Below, in pieces: positions 19,036-29,725 of a stretch of 64,000 nt of DNA. The stretch spans positions 1 through 64,000 of the forward strand of contig NZ_JAILMR010000124.1 of NCBI RefSeq assembly GCF_024692365.1. Reading direction: 5' to 3'. Both the position numbers and the translations under genes were made by a program. Source of the stretch: Ruminococcus sp. GTDB lineage: Bacteria; Bacillota; Clostridia; Oscillospirales; Ruminococcaceae. A model generated the notes under the pieces. It did not search any database and had not been told where the DNA came from. It saw nothing but the letters and a program-made list of their open reading frames with translations. Position 1 is the stretch's first letter, and each line of letters opens with the position of its first letter.

Positions 19036-19968
19036 TCACTTTCCCAGTACAGTTCCTTCAGCTATCGGCTTACCTCTTAGGTAATCGGCTGTAGGCATTC
19101 TTTTTGAGCCTTCTGCTTGTATCTCTGTAAATCTTACAAGACCTTCTCCACAAGCAACAGTCAAGTCTTTTGCCTTTACTACAGTTCCTGCGGGTTTATC
19201 TGAATTACCCTCTACTATCTCGGAATGATAAACTTTCAGTCTCTTTCCGCCAATAAGCGTAGTCGCACAAGGCCAGTCGGAAAGTCCGCAGATCTGCTTG
19301 TGAACTTCTCTTGCAGTCTTAGTGAAATCGATAGGTGAAAGTTCCTTTGTCAGCATAGGCGCATAGGAAGCTTCATCCTCATTCTGAGGAACAGGAGTGA
19401 CCTCGCCCTTTTCCAGCTTTTCAAGAGTCTCAACTATCAGCTCGGCACCCATATCTGCCAGCCTGTCAAAAAGCTCGGCAGCTGTTTCGTTCTCACCGAT
19501 CTCAGTCTCACATTTCAGCAGCATATCGCCTGTATCAAGACCTTCACCCATAAGCATCGTGGTGATTCCGGTGGTCTTTTCATCGTTAAGTACTGCCCAC
19601 TGGATAGGACCAGCACCGCGATATTTCGGCAGAAGCGAACCATGCACGTTAACACAGCCGAACTTTGGAATATCAAGCACCGACTTCGGAAGTATCTTAC
19701 CATAAGCCGCAACAACGATACACTCGGGAGCAAGGTCTTCCAATACCTTGATAAATTCTTCGCCGCCTTTTTTCAGGCTGTTCGGCTGATAAACAGGTAT
19801 ATTCTTTTCGACTGCAAACGCCTTAACAGGCGGAGCCACAAGCTTCATGCCCCTTCCCTTGGGCTTATCGGGCTGGCAGAAAACTGCCTGGACTTCATGA
19901 CCCGCTTCATAAAGAGCTTTCAGTGAAGGTACTGCGAAATCGGGAGTGCCCATAAATACTATCTTCAT
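19036..19968 (-). CDS. fmt: Methionyl-tRNA formyltransferase
   Basis: MKIVFMGTPDFAVPSLKALYEAGH, NVHGSLLPKYRGAGPIQWAVLN. Confidence 0.96.
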   Translation of the reverse strand: MKIVFMGTPDFAVPSLKALYEAGHEVQAVFCQPDKPKGRGMKLVAPPVKAFAVEKNIPVYQPNSLKKGGEEFIKVLEDLAPECIVVAAYGKILPKSVLDIPKFGCVNVHGSLLPKYRGAGPIQWAVLNDEKTTGITTMLMGEGLDTGDMLLKCETEIGENETAAELFDRLADMGAELIVETLEKLEKGEVTPVPQNEDEASYAPMLTKELSPIDFTKTAREVHKQICGLSDWPCATTLIGGKRLKVYHSEIVEGNSDKPAGTVVKAKDLTVACGEGLVRFTEIQAEGSKRMPTADYLRGKPIAEGTVLGK

Positions 19969-20435
19969 TGCTGTTCATCTACCTCAACAAATTCTTCAAC
20001 TATCTCGGTGAAGAGATGACCGTCAAGGTGCGCAGTCTCATGGCATACTGCCTGCGCAAAAAGCTCGCTGACTTCCATCTCATACCATTCGCCATTTCTG
20101 TTCTGTGCCTTGAATTTTACGGTCATGGGTCTGGTAACGTAGCCCCACTCACCGGGACAGGACAGACAGCCCTCGAGTACCCTCTGTGTTTCCTCGGATT
20201 TTTCGATGATTTCGGGATTGATCAGCTCATAAACATTGCCGTCGCCAACGTCGATTATGCAGAAACGTCTAAGTATAGCGACCTGCGGTGCAGCCAGACC
20301 AACGCCGTTCGCCTTGGCAAGTGTCTCTTTCATATCGTCAAGCCATGTCCACAGCTTTTCATCGAACTTCTCCACAGGTCGGCAGACCTTATGCAGAGTT
20401 TCATCGCTTTTGTTCAGTATATTCCTGACAGCCAT
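19965..20435 (-). CDS. def: Peptide deformylase
   Basis: GVGLAAPQVAI, EGCLSCPGE; third motif reads QAVCHETAHLDGHLF (HETAH in place of HExxHLDG-type HEIDH). Confidence 0.92.
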   Translation of the reverse strand: MAVRNILNKSDETLHKVCRPVEKFDEKLWTWLDDMKETLAKANGVGLAAPQVAILRRFCIIDVGDGNVYELINPEIIEKSEETQRVLEGCLSCPGEWGYVTRPMTVKFKAQNRNGEWYEMEVSELFAQAVCHETAHLDGHLFTEIVEEFVEVDEQQ

Positions 20436-20450
20436 TTCACACTTTCCTTT

Positions 20451-22904
20451 CTAAAGACCGATATCACCGTTGATATCGGCGTAAATGCGGACTTCTCGGA
20501 AGTCCTTGTTATCATTGAAGTCTTTCAGCACAGATGCTATCATCTGCCTGAAACACCGTGTATTCTTTGATTTAAGTATCAGCCTGTACCTGAACCTGCC
20601 GTTTATGACTTCAAGAGTACACGGCGCAGGTCCAATCGCCCTAAGCGGAAAATCGACCATGTTCTTCCTCAGGTATTCTGCTATGAACGCCGTAACATGG
20701 TCTGCCGCGGCTATCGCTCTGCTTTCCATTACAGCCGAAAATCCTATAACACAGATATCACAGCAAGGCGGATATATCAGTGATTGCCTCAGCGCGATCT
20801 CCTCAGCATAGAACTCATCATAATTCTGTTCGGCCGCAAGATTCAGCACATAATGATCTGGCACAAAAGTCTGTATATAGGCAGATCCCGGTTTACTTCC
20901 GCGTCCGCTTCTTCCAGCCACTTGTGTCAGCAGAGAAAAAGTCCGCTCATAACTCCTGAAATCACCTGTAAACAGAGCTTTATCAAGAGAAATAACACCC
21001 ACAAGTGTGACATTCGGGAAGTTCAGGCCCTTTGCGATCATCTGCGTACCAAGCATGATATCATACTCGTGATTTTCAAACGCCTTGAATTTTTCTTCAT
21101 AAGCATATCTCGAAGAAGTTGTGTCAGCGTCCATGCGAAGTATCCTTGCATCGGGATAAATCCTTGCAAGTTCATCTTCAACACGCTGAGTGCCTACACC
21201 GCTTGATCTCAGTTTATCTGAACCGCAGGCAGGACATACCGCGAAATTATCCATAGTATAACCGCAGTAATGGCACATGAACCTGTCGTTCTTTTTGTGG
21301 TAAGTCAGCGGGATATTGCATTTCGGGCATACAACAGGCTGTCGACAGCTTGCACAGCTGACATAGGTCGTGAAACCACGCCTATTCAACAAAAGTATCG
21401 CCTGTTCGTCCCTTTTCAGGGTTTCGGTCAGCTTATCAGCAAGTTTTCGGCTTATTAGGCTGTCATTGCCCTCGGCTGATTCTGTTTGCATATCTATTAT
21501 CTCGACCTTAGGTAAAGCGGCATCACTGTACCTATGTGCAAGAGTAAAGAGATGGAATCTTCCTTTCTGCGCATGGTAAAAAGTTTCCAGCGAAGGTGTT
21601 GCAGAAGCCATCAACAGCAGTGCGCCGTTATGTCCGCAACGCTGTATAGCCACATCTCTTGCGTGATAACGAGGATTAGAGTCCGATTTATAGGACTGTT
21701 CGCCTTCCTCGTCCATTATTATAACACCGATATTCTCAGCAGGCGCAAAAACTGCACTTCTTGTGCCGATGATTATCCTTGCTTCGCCGCGCTTTATCCG
21801 CTTGAATTCGTCCATACGTTGTCCCAACGACAGCGACGAATGCAACAGCGCAATATTCTCACCGAAAAGCACCTTGAACCTTGCCAGCATCTGAGGAGTG
21901 AGGGAAATCTCGGGAACAAGCATTATCGCCGTTTTTCCCATTTTCACAACACTATCGATGACCTTGATGAATACAGAAGTCTTGCCGCTGCCAGTAACGC
22001 CGTAAAGCAGCGCTCCTGCGGGCTTCCCTTCGCGTATAAGCGACATTATGCCATTATAAGCACACTTCTGTTCATCGTTAAGCACGATATCTTCGGGACT
22101 TTCCCTGTCACCAAGTTCACCCACCGCATTGCGCAGAACTTCCTGCTCATACACCCGCATAACTTCCTTTTCGCAAAGCCTTTTGATGATGGTAGAAGTA
22201 CAGCCCGTCATATAACAAAGTTCTTTTACAGATGCCGAACCGCTTTCTTCAAGCAGCTCCACAACCTTTTTCTGCTTAGGTGTAAGGTCAGCGTCCTCAT
22301 ATCCATCGTTTAGCACAGCCATTTTAACGCTGTCATCACCGACTTTTCTCTTGAAGCTGGGAACTTCTTCAACAAAGCCCTTGTCTATCAGTGTATCCAA
22401 TGGCTTTTTTCGCTGAGGATTAGCTTTCAAGTCGAAATACTTGTCGATCTCTGCGGCATCATCACAGCTTTCAAGAAAACCAACTATCTCGGCTTCTTCC
22501 GCACTCAGGATCTCCTTGTCGATATAGGTATTCACAAGTGCGAAATGCATATCGACCTTATACGAGAACCCCGTAGGCACGGCACTCTTAAAAGCATCAT
22601 AATAGGTGCAGAATGTATTCTCTTTCAGCCAGAAAATGATCTTCATCATTTCGTCGGTAACAAGGCTCTCGGTGTCGATAACCGAGATAACAGGCTTTAG
22701 CTTATGTCTGTTATCATCGTCATGACCCAGTCTAGTAACAAGACCGATCACCCTGTTATTTCCGCGACCAAAGGATACTAACACCCTCATTCCCGCTTTG
22801 AGTACCTGTCTGTATCTTTCGGGAACCAGGTAGCTGTATTCGCTGTCAAAGCTGTAAGCCGCATGGCTCAGCGCCACATACGCAACAGTCTCCCTTTCTC
22901 CCAT
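20451..22904 (-). CDS. priA: Primosomal protein N' (replication restart helicase)
   Basis: LLYGVTGSGKTSVF, MDEEGEQSYKSD, Zn-binding CASCRQPVVCPKCNIPLTYHKKNDRFMCHYCGY, GTQMIAKGLNFPNVTLVG. Confidence 0.95.
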   Translation of the reverse strand: MGERETVAYVALSHAAYSFDSEYSYLVPERYRQVLKAGMRVLVSFGRGNNRVIGLVTRLGHDDDNRHKLKPVISVIDTESLVTDEMMKIIFWLKENTFCTYYDAFKSAVPTGFSYKVDMHFALVNTYIDKEILSAEEAEIVGFLESCDDAAEIDKYFDLKANPQRKKPLDTLIDKGFVEEVPSFKRKVGDDSVKMAVLNDGYEDADLTPKQKKVVELLEESGSASVKELCYMTGCTSTIIKRLCEKEVMRVYEQEVLRNAVGELGDRESPEDIVLNDEQKCAYNGIMSLIREGKPAGALLYGVTGSGKTSVFIKVIDSVVKMGKTAIMLVPEISLTPQMLARFKVLFGENIALLHSSLSLGQRMDEFKRIKRGEARIIIGTRSAVFAPAENIGVIIMDEEGEQSYKSDSNPRYHARDVAIQRCGHNGALLLMASATPSLETFYHAQKGRFHLFTLAHRYSDAALPKVEIIDMQTESAEGNDSLISRKLADKLTETLKRDEQAILLLNRRGFTTYVSCASCRQPVVCPKCNIPLTYHKKNDRFMCHYCGYTMDNFAVCPACGSDKLRSSGVGTQRVEDELARIYPDARILRMDADTTSSRYAYEEKFKAFENHEYDIMLGTQMIAKGLNFPNVTLVGVISLDKALFTGDFRSYERTFSLLTQVAGRSGRGSKPGSAYIQTFVPDHYVLNLAAEQNYDEFYAEEIALRQSLIYPPCCDICVIGFSAVMESRAIAAADHVTAFIAEYLRKNMVDFPLRAIGPAPCTLEVINGRFRYRLILKSKNTRCFRQMIASVLKDFNDNKDFREVRIYADINGDIGL

Positions 22905-22922
22905 TTCAACAGACCTCCGCTA

Positions 22923-23129
22923 TCAGTTTTTGAGTGATGGATCCTCGATTATCTTGTATTCAGCAGCTGCGAGTTCATCAACTGCGGTCTTAACGGGCTT
23001 TTCTTCAAGAACCTTCTCGTTCTTGCTTGCCTCATCTGTGATCTCTCTTGCGCGTTTTGCAACTGCGATCACCAGTGAATAATAGCTCTCATTGTTTTTA
23101 AGTATCTGACATACTGCCGGTCTAAGCAT
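22923..23129 (-). CDS. rpoZ: DNA-directed RNA polymerase subunit omega
   Basis: [31 protein letters not shown]...PVKTAVDELAA; next to gmk. Confidence 0.9.
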   Translation of the reverse strand: MLRPAVCQILKNNESYYSLVIAVAKRAREITDEASKNEKVLEEKPVKTAVDELAAAEYKIIEDPSLKN

Positions 23130-23772
23130 TTTCAAGCACCTCTCGTATCATATTTTTTATCTCTTCATTTTCAGGGCTGAACCTTACAGCAGGTTCGCTC
23201 TCGCCCCTTATACCATCAATGACAGCCTTGAAGTCTTCAATAGCCTTATCAAGGTCATCATTCATTATCACATAATCATATTTGTCGGACTTCGCTATCT
23301 CACCCGCTGCCTGTGCAACGCGCTTTTCGATAGTCTCTTCGTCCTCGGTCGCCCTCTTGTGAAGTCTTCTTCTGAGTTCACCGATAGAAGGCGGAAGAAT
23401 GAACAGCGAGGAAACCTCGGGTCTTAGTTCTTTCACCTTAAAAGCACCCTGAGTTTCTATCTCAAGGATAACGTCCTTGCCTGCTGCAAGGTTTTCATCA
23501 ACAGGTTTTCTCGGTGTTCCGTAATAGGTCTGATTATATTTTGCATATTCAAGAAAATTATCCTCAGCTATCATTTTCTCAAACTCTTCGGTTGTTATGT
23601 AATGATAACTCTTGCCGGGTATCTCACCGGGTCTCGGATCTCTCGTTGTGCACGATACTGAATAAAACACCTCATTCTCATCGAATGTCTCTGCCATTAT
23701 CGTGCCCTTGCCGCAGCCCGAGGGAGCTGAAACTATTATCAGCTTTGGTTCTCTATTTTCTGTCTTATCCAT
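23122..23772 (-). CDS. gmk: Guanylate kinase
   Basis: [39 protein letters not shown]; internal ATG at 23772 preferred. Confidence 0.95.
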   Translation of the reverse strand: MDKTENREPKLIIVSAPSGCGKGTIMAETFDENEVFYSVSCTTRDPRPGEIPGKSYHYITTEEFEKMIAEDNFLEYAKYNQTYYGTPRKPVDENLAAGKDVILEIETQGAFKVKELRPEVSSLFILPPSIGELRRRLHKRATEDEETIEKRVAQAAGEIAKSDKYDYVIMNDDLDKAIEDFKAVIDGIRGESEPAVRFSPENEEIKNMIREVLENA

Positions 23773-24019
23773 CTTCTTCAACCTCCTCTTCGGCAGCTCT
23801 GCCGCATACTGTTTCGGGGGATACAGCCGACAGTACAACATGGTCGCTGTCCATAATAACGACAGCCCTAGTCTTTCTGCCGTATGTCGCATCTATCAGC
23901 GTGCCCTTATCGCGTGATTCCTGAATCAGCCTTTTTATCGGTGCTGAATCAGGCGCAACTATGGCTATCACCCTCGATGCTGACACCATATTCCCATAAC
24001 CTATGTTTATCAGCTGCAT
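23765..24019 (-). CDS. remA: RemA-like (DUF370) regulator
   Basis: [65 protein letters not shown]. Confidence 0.9.
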   Translation of the reverse strand: MQLINIGYGNMVSASRVIAIVAPDSAPIKRLIQESRDKGTLIDATYGRKTRAVVIMDSDHVVLSAVSPETVCGRAAEEEVEEDG

Positions 24020-24031
24020 GAGATCACCAAC

Positions 24032-24919
24032 TTATTCGATATTCTGGATCTGCTCTCTGATCTTCTCGATCTCGGCTTTAAGGTCAACGACTTTCTTTGT
24101 GATAGTAAGATCGTTAGCCTTGGAACCGATAGTGTTGACTTCCCTGTTTACTTCCTGTACAAGGAAATCCAGCTTTCTGCCAACAGGTTCATCAGATGCT
24201 ATGAGATCTCTGAACTGAGAGATATGGCTCCTCAGTCTAACAGTCTCCTCATCGATAGCTACCTTATCAGCAAATATCGCAACTTCGGTAAGTATGCGCT
24301 GCTTGTCGATATTATCAAGACCAACGCTGTTGAGCGTCTCGGTGATCTTGTCATAAAGCCTGTCGCTGTAACTTTTGGCAACACTGGGCTGATGTTCTTC
24401 GATCTCGCCAACTGTCTTTTCAATAAAATCAAGACGTGAACTTACATCGTCATACATCTTCTTGCCCTCGGTCTCGCGCATCTCAACGAATCTATCAAGA
24501 GCCACCTGCGCAACACCTTTGACCTGTGCCCATATAACTTCCTCGTCCTCGGTCTTTTTGACCACAGTGAAGATATCGGGCAGCTTCATGATATTTGAAA
24601 GAGTAAGATCGTCGCTGAGATTGAGTTCATCAGCAGCACCTCTCAGTGCGTCGAGATAACCCTTAGCAACTGATTTGTTCAGCTCTATCTCCGCATCTGT
24701 ACCCTCCTGATTGTAGATGGTAACAGAAACTTCTACCTTACCTCTGGATATGCCGCTTTTCAGAAAAGCCTTAAGCTTTTCGTCAAGATATCCATAAGCA
24801 CGGGGCGTTCTGGAGGTAAACTCATAGTACCTGTGATTTACCGAACGTATCTCAACAATGATCTCTCTGCCCTCGGCAACGATATGTTCTCTGCCGAAGC
24901 CTGTCATACTTTTTACCAT
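24032..24919 (-). CDS. yicC: YicC family endoribonuclease-like protein
   Basis: MVKSMTGFGRE...EIRSVNHRYYEFTSRTPRAY...GRKLDFLVQEVNREVNTIGSKAND. Confidence 0.94.
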   Translation of the reverse strand: MVKSMTGFGREHIVAEGREIIVEIRSVNHRYYEFTSRTPRAYGYLDEKLKAFLKSGISRGKVEVSVTIYNQEGTDAEIELNKSVAKGYLDALRGAADELNLSDDLTLSNIMKLPDIFTVVKKTEDEEVIWAQVKGVAQVALDRFVEMRETEGKKMYDDVSSRLDFIEKTVGEIEEHQPSVAKSYSDRLYDKITETLNSVGLDNIDKQRILTEVAIFADKVAIDEETVRLRSHISQFRDLIASDEPVGRKLDFLVQEVNREVNTIGSKANDLTITKKVVDLKAEIEKIREQIQNIE

Positions 24920-25043
24920 TATCAGCTTTCCTTTCCCTTAACGTGAATTATTTCAAAGCTTAATATCAAATTATATTATAGCATTTTCCGCCCAAATAAG
25001 CAAGGTTTTTTAACAATATTTTATGATTATTTTTACATTAGAT

Positions 25044-25691
25044 TCACATTTCAGGAAGTGCCTCGGAAAGAGAACCGCCTATGGCAATATTCGGGTAGCG
25101 CATAAAGGTCTCCTTATCGGTGGGACCTGTGGTCACAGCCGCAAAATCAACGCCTGCATTTACAGCTGTTTCTGCATCGATGTAGCTGTCCCCCACATAG
25201 AGAACTTCATCTTTCTTCACGCCCAGAAGTTCCATCGCTTTTATTATACCCTGTGGGTCGGGCTTGGGTGCAGATACATCTTCAAGACCGACAATAACAT
25301 CATAAGGGTGAACACCAAGCTGAACTTCAAAGGACTCAACTATCCTGTACCGCATCTTTGTGGATACAATAGCGGTCTTGATATTTTTAGCCCGAAGCTT
25401 TTCCAGTATCGGCAGTGTATCCTCGTAGAAATATGTATGCGCCGACATCACCTCATTTGCCTTTTCAACGTAGACCTTTCTCATCTCATCGCGTTTCGGG
25501 TTCATGGGAGTATCGGTAAGGATATCAAACGCATCCTGCAAAGTCAGACCGATTGTGTTGTATATCGCTTTGTCATCAGGAACTTCATAGCCGAAATATT
25601 TCAGGGTATGTCTGAAACATTCAAGTATTCCCTTTGATGAATCTGCCAGTGTAAGGTCAAAGTCGAAAATATAAGCCTTGTAATCTTTCAT
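25044..25691 (-). CDS. HAD-superfamily phosphatase (PpaX/Gph-like)
   Basis: YIFDFDLTLADSSKGI, AIVSTKMR, KPDPQGI, LYVGDSYIDAETAVNAG. Confidence 0.88.
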   Translation of the reverse strand: MKDYKAYIFDFDLTLADSSKGILECFRHTLKYFGYEVPDDKAIYNTIGLTLQDAFDILTDTPMNPKRDEMRKVYVEKANEVMSAHTYFYEDTLPILEKLRAKNIKTAIVSTKMRYRIVESFEVQLGVHPYDVIVGLEDVSAPKPDPQGIIKAMELLGVKKDEVLYVGDSYIDAETAVNAGVDFAAVTTGPTDKETFMRYPNIAIGGSLSEALPEM

Positions 25692-25892
25692 ATCTGCACC
25701 TCTTTCTTGTAAATATACAGTCATATCCGCTTTACGAAAACGGACACATAAATACTAATCATATCATAACATATATGCGTACAAAAAACATCATCACTTG
25801 TGAAAAAATTTGCAAAAAGTCTTTTCAACGCTCTAAAAATGTGGTATAATAGAAACAGTAAATTGTAGATTTTTCACAACGGAGGTTAAACT

Positions 25893-26498
25893 ATGGCAAA
25901 TCCAGAAGAAAACAAGGCGAGATTCGTTGAGATATACAATGCGAACATCACAAGAAAAGGCGCTGATAAGCTGCTTAACTATCTTTTGAGCGAAAACAGC
26001 GACTTCTTCACAGCCCCCGCTTCGACCAAATATCACAGCGCTTATGAGGGCGGTCTGTGTGAACACAGCCTGAACGTTTATGACTGCCTGAAAGATTATC
26101 TCGAAAGGGCAAGGGTCAAGGACGTTTACGGCATGGACTATCCAGATGAAAGCATAGCGATAGTCGCACTGCTGCATGATATCTGCAAAGTCAATCTTTA
26201 CAGGGTAAGCACCCGCAACAAGAAGAATGACGTAACAGGTCAGTGGGAGAAAGTCCCCTACTATGAGTATCACGATACTCTCCCCTACGGACACGGCGAA
26301 AAATCTGTGTACATTGTCAGCAGCTACATGAGACTCACCCGTGAGGAAGCAATGGCGATACGCTGGCACATGGGCTTTTCGGGAGAAGAGAACGTAACCA
26401 CCATCGGTCAGGCACTGGGAATGTTCCCGCTGGCTGTAGCTACACATATCGCAGACATGGAAGCGACTTTCTACATAGAGGGCGAGGAAAACAACTGA
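25893..26498 (+). CDS. HD-domain hydrolase
   Basis: GGLCEHSLNVYDCL, ALLHDICKVNLY, THIADM. Confidence 0.8.
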   Translation: MANPEENKARFVEIYNANITRKGADKLLNYLLSENSDFFTAPASTKYHSAYEGGLCEHSLNVYDCLKDYLERARVKDVYGMDYPDESIAIVALLHDICKVNLYRVSTRNKKNDVTGQWEKVPYYEYHDTLPYGHGEKSVYIVSSYMRLTREEAMAIRWHMGFSGEENVTTIGQALGMFPLAVATHIADMEATFYIEGEENN

Positions 26499-26947
26499 TG
26501 CGTATCTTCATTGATGCAGACGGTTGTCCCGTAGTTCGACTTACTCTCGATATCGCTAAAAAGCACGCTATCCCCGTAACGATAGTATGCGATACATCCC
26601 ACGAATTTACACGGTATGAGGTTGAAGTCATTACAGTTGACAAGGGTGCTGACAGTGCCGACTTCGCACTGGTTAACCTTATGAACAAAGGCGATATAGC
26701 CGTAACTCAGGATTACGGACTGGCGGCGATGTGTCTTGCGAAAAAGGCTTATGCCATTAATCAGAATGGACTTGTATACACTTCTGACAATATCGACTCA
26801 CTGCTGATGTCAAGGCATATCTCGAAAAAGCTCAAAAGAAGCGGCAAGCACCTGAAAGGTCCCGCAAAGCGCACAAGCGATAATGATAAAGATTTCGCAG
26901 CATCGCTTGAAAAGCTGATCACAGAAACACTCGGAAAGGACGGATAG
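26498..26947 (+). CDS. YaiI/YqxD family protein (DUF188)
   Basis: MRIFIDADGCPVV...TVDKGADSADFALVNLMNKGDIAVTQDYGLA. Confidence 0.92.
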   Translation: MRIFIDADGCPVVRLTLDIAKKHAIPVTIVCDTSHEFTRYEVEVITVDKGADSADFALVNLMNKGDIAVTQDYGLAAMCLAKKAYAINQNGLVYTSDNIDSLLMSRHISKKLKRSGKHLKGPAKRTSDNDKDFAASLEKLITETLGKDG

Positions 26948-26952
26948 ACAGA

Positions 26953-27456
26953 ATGTTCATCGGCGATGTAAATTATCCCTGCGATTTCGGCTTCTTCATT
27001 GAACGTATACCCGAATGGGAAGACGACACTATCAAAAACGGCTTCATGTTCATGATGATAAACAGTGAACTTTATCCCAAAAGCGTCAGAACAACAACTC
27101 TCAGCTGTGAGTTCGCTGATCTTCTGGCAGAAAATTCAGCGATGAAAAATCCCGTTATCGACAAAGAACTCTATCACAGCGATAGCGAAACACTTTTCAC
27201 CGCAATGGCAGAACGTACCCACGGTAAAGACTACGACGCTTTGTACGACCTTTCTTTCCTTATCCCCTTTCAGGAGATAACCGATGAAGGGTGGAATATT
27301 TTTATAATATCCGACGGCGATAACATAAAGCTTATGGCAGGCAGATGGCATGATGAAAAGCTTTTATATCACGACGAGATAGAGATGCCTGCCAAAAAAT
27401 ATTTTGATACGATAGCTGAACTTGAAAACACTTTGAAACGAAACGGAGGTCATTGA
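26953..27456 (+). CDS. Hypothetical protein
   Basis: Open frame tightly between two co-oriented genes. Confidence 0.6.
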   Translation: MFIGDVNYPCDFGFFIERIPEWEDDTIKNGFMFMMINSELYPKSVRTTTLSCEFADLLAENSAMKNPVIDKELYHSDSETLFTAMAERTHGKDYDALYDLSFLIPFQEITDEGWNIFIISDGDNIKLMAGRWHDEKLLYHDEIEMPAKKYFDTIAELENTLKRNGGH

Positions 27457-27457
27457 A

Positions 27458-29722
27458 TTGAACATCAAGAAAATACTTGAAGAACTTACACTTGAAGAAA
27501 AAGCGAGCCTTTGCTCGGGAGCCGATTTCTGGCACACAAAGGCGATTGAAAGGCTTGCTATACCACAGACAATGGTATCGGACGGTCCTCACGGACTCAG
27601 AAAAAACGCAGAGGATTCAGCCAATCCGCAGGAAGCGATAAAAGCAGTATGCTTCCCCTCAGCCACCGCTCTGGCTTGCTCATTTGACAGAAATCTGCTT
27701 AATTCAATGGGCAAAGCACTCGGCGAGGAGTGTCAGGCTGAAAAGATATCTGTAATACTCGGACCCGGCTGCAACATAAAGCGTTCACCTCTGTGCGGCA
27801 GAAATTTCGAGTATTTTTCGGAAGACCCCTATCTTGCAACCGAGATGGCTGCGGCGCAGATAAAAGGCGTACAGAGCAAAGGCGTTGGAACTTCACTGAA
27901 ACATTTCGCAGCGAACAATCAGGAGACCCGCAGAATGACCATCAACGAAAGGATAGACGAGAGAACTCTCCGCGAGATCTACCTTGCGGCATTTGAGGGT
28001 GCAGTCAAGCAGGCTTCACCCTGGACTATCATGTGTTCCTACAACCGCATAAACGGTTATCATTCAGCACAGAACAAGTGGCTGCTGACAGAAGTGCTGA
28101 GAAATGACTGGGGTTATGATGGTCTGGTAATGAGCGACTGGGGCGCAGTCGATGACAGAGTTGCAGGCATCAAGGCGGGACTTGACCTTGAAATGCCCGC
28201 AAGTTTCGGCAAGAACGACAAGCTGATAGTTGACGCAGTCAACAGTGGAAAGCTCAGCATGAAAGCCCTTGATAAATGCGTAGAACGAGTTCTGAAACTG
28301 GTAGACAAAGCCGAAGAAAGCCGCACACCCACCGAATGGGATATGGAATCACACCACGAACTCGCTGCTAAGATAGCCGAACAGTGCGCGGTTCTTCTGA
28401 AAAATGATGATGCTATACTCCCCCTAAGCAAAGAAGACAAAATATGCTTCATCGGTGAATTTGCAGACAAGCCAAGATATCAGGGCGGCGGTAGTTCCCA
28501 CATAAATTCTTTTAAAGTGACTTCTGCGCTTGATGCAGTAAAGGAATTCTGCAAGGTGGAATACGCACAGGGTTATATCACTTCCGAGGACAAGACCGAC
28601 CCGAAACTTCTTGAACAGGCTGTGGAATGTGCAAAGTACAACGACAAGGTGGTCATCTTCGCGGGATTGCCCGACAGCTTTGAATCCGAGGGCTTTGACA
28701 GGTCACACATGAGAATGCCCGAGTGCCAGCTGGAACTGATTAGAGAAATCAGCAAGGTCAACAAGAATATCGTTGTTGTTCTGCACAACGGCGCACCCGT
28801 TGAACTCCCCTTCTTCGATGACATCAAAGGTCTGCTTGAAGTTTATCTCGGCGGACAGGCAATTGGCAAAGCGACCTGCGACCTGCTTTTCGGCAAAGCT
28901 GTACCCAGCGGCAAACTGGCTGAAAGCTGGTGCATGAAACTTGAAGATAATCCCTCTTACCTGAATTTCCCCGGTGTGGGCGATGAGATAAGTTACAGTG
29001 AGGGAATATTCGTGGGATACAGATACTACGATAAAAAGAAGATGGACGTGCGCTTCCCCTTCGGTTACGGACTTTCCTACACTCAGTTCGAGTACAGCGA
29101 CCTCGTTATCTCCGAAAATGAAATCAAGGACGACCAGACGCTGACCGTCAGCTGTAACATCACAAACACAGGAAAAATTGCAGGTATGGAAGTCGTTCAG
29201 CTTTATGTTGGCGACAAGGAATCCTCAGTAGTAAGACCTGTAAAGGAACTCAAGGGCTTTGAGAAAGTCAGCCTGAAACCGGGCGAGACCAAGAAAGTAT
29301 TTTTCAGCCTTGACAAAAGGGCTTTCGCTTACTACGAAACTGCAATAAACGATTGGTTCGTTGAATACGGCGAGTTCGAGATAATGATAGGTTCATCTTC
29401 AAGAGATATCAGTCTTTCGGGTTCTGTATACGTCAACAGCGAAGCTAAACTTCCTGTACACTTCACATTCAACAGCACTGTCGGAGATGTACTCTCATGC
29501 AGTGAGGGACGTGAAGTATTCGGCGCATTTATCGAAAAGATGTGCCGCGGTATGATCGATATGACAGGAACAGGACTTGGAATGGATCCGATGGAACTTG
29601 CTATGGCGATGATACGCGAAGCACCCCTCAGAGGTCTGGTCAACAATGACCCCAGACCAGAGATAAGCAGAGTATGGCTTCAGGAAATGCTTGATAAGCT
29701 GAATGGGATGTTAGAGGAGTAA
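27458..29722 (+). CDS. Glycoside hydrolase family 3 (beta-glucosidase-like)
   Basis: VSDGPHGLR, KHFAANNQETRRMTINERIDERTLREIYL, VMSDWGAV; C-terminal FnIII-like domain; TTG start. Confidence 0.93.
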   Translation: MNIKKILEELTLEEKASLCSGADFWHTKAIERLAIPQTMVSDGPHGLRKNAEDSANPQEAIKAVCFPSATALACSFDRNLLNSMGKALGEECQAEKISVILGPGCNIKRSPLCGRNFEYFSEDPYLATEMAAAQIKGVQSKGVGTSLKHFAANNQETRRMTINERIDERTLREIYLAAFEGAVKQASPWTIMCSYNRINGYHSAQNKWLLTEVLRNDWGYDGLVMSDWGAVDDRVAGIKAGLDLEMPASFGKNDKLIVDAVNSGKLSMKALDKCVERVLKLVDKAEESRTPTEWDMESHHELAAKIAEQCAVLLKNDDAILPLSKEDKICFIGEFADKPRYQGGGSSHINSFKVTSALDAVKEFCKVEYAQGYITSEDKTDPKLLEQAVECAKYNDKVVIFAGLPDSFESEGFDRSHMRMPECQLELIREISKVNKNIVVVLHNGAPVELPFFDDIKGLLEVYLGGQAIGKATCDLLFGKAVPSGKLAESWCMKLEDNPSYLNFPGVGDEISYSEGIFVGYRYYDKKKMDVRFPFGYGLSYTQFEYSDLVISENEIKDDQTLTVSCNITNTGKIAGMEVVQLYVGDKESSVVRPVKELKGFEKVSLKPGETKKVFFSLDKRAFAYYETAINDWFVEYGEFEIMIGSSSRDISLSGSVYVNSEAKLPVHFTFNSTVGDVLSCSEGREVFGAFIEKMCRGMIDMTGTGLGMDPMELAMAMIREAPLRGLVNNDPRPEISRVWLQEMLDKLNGMLEE

Positions 29723-29725
29723 AAT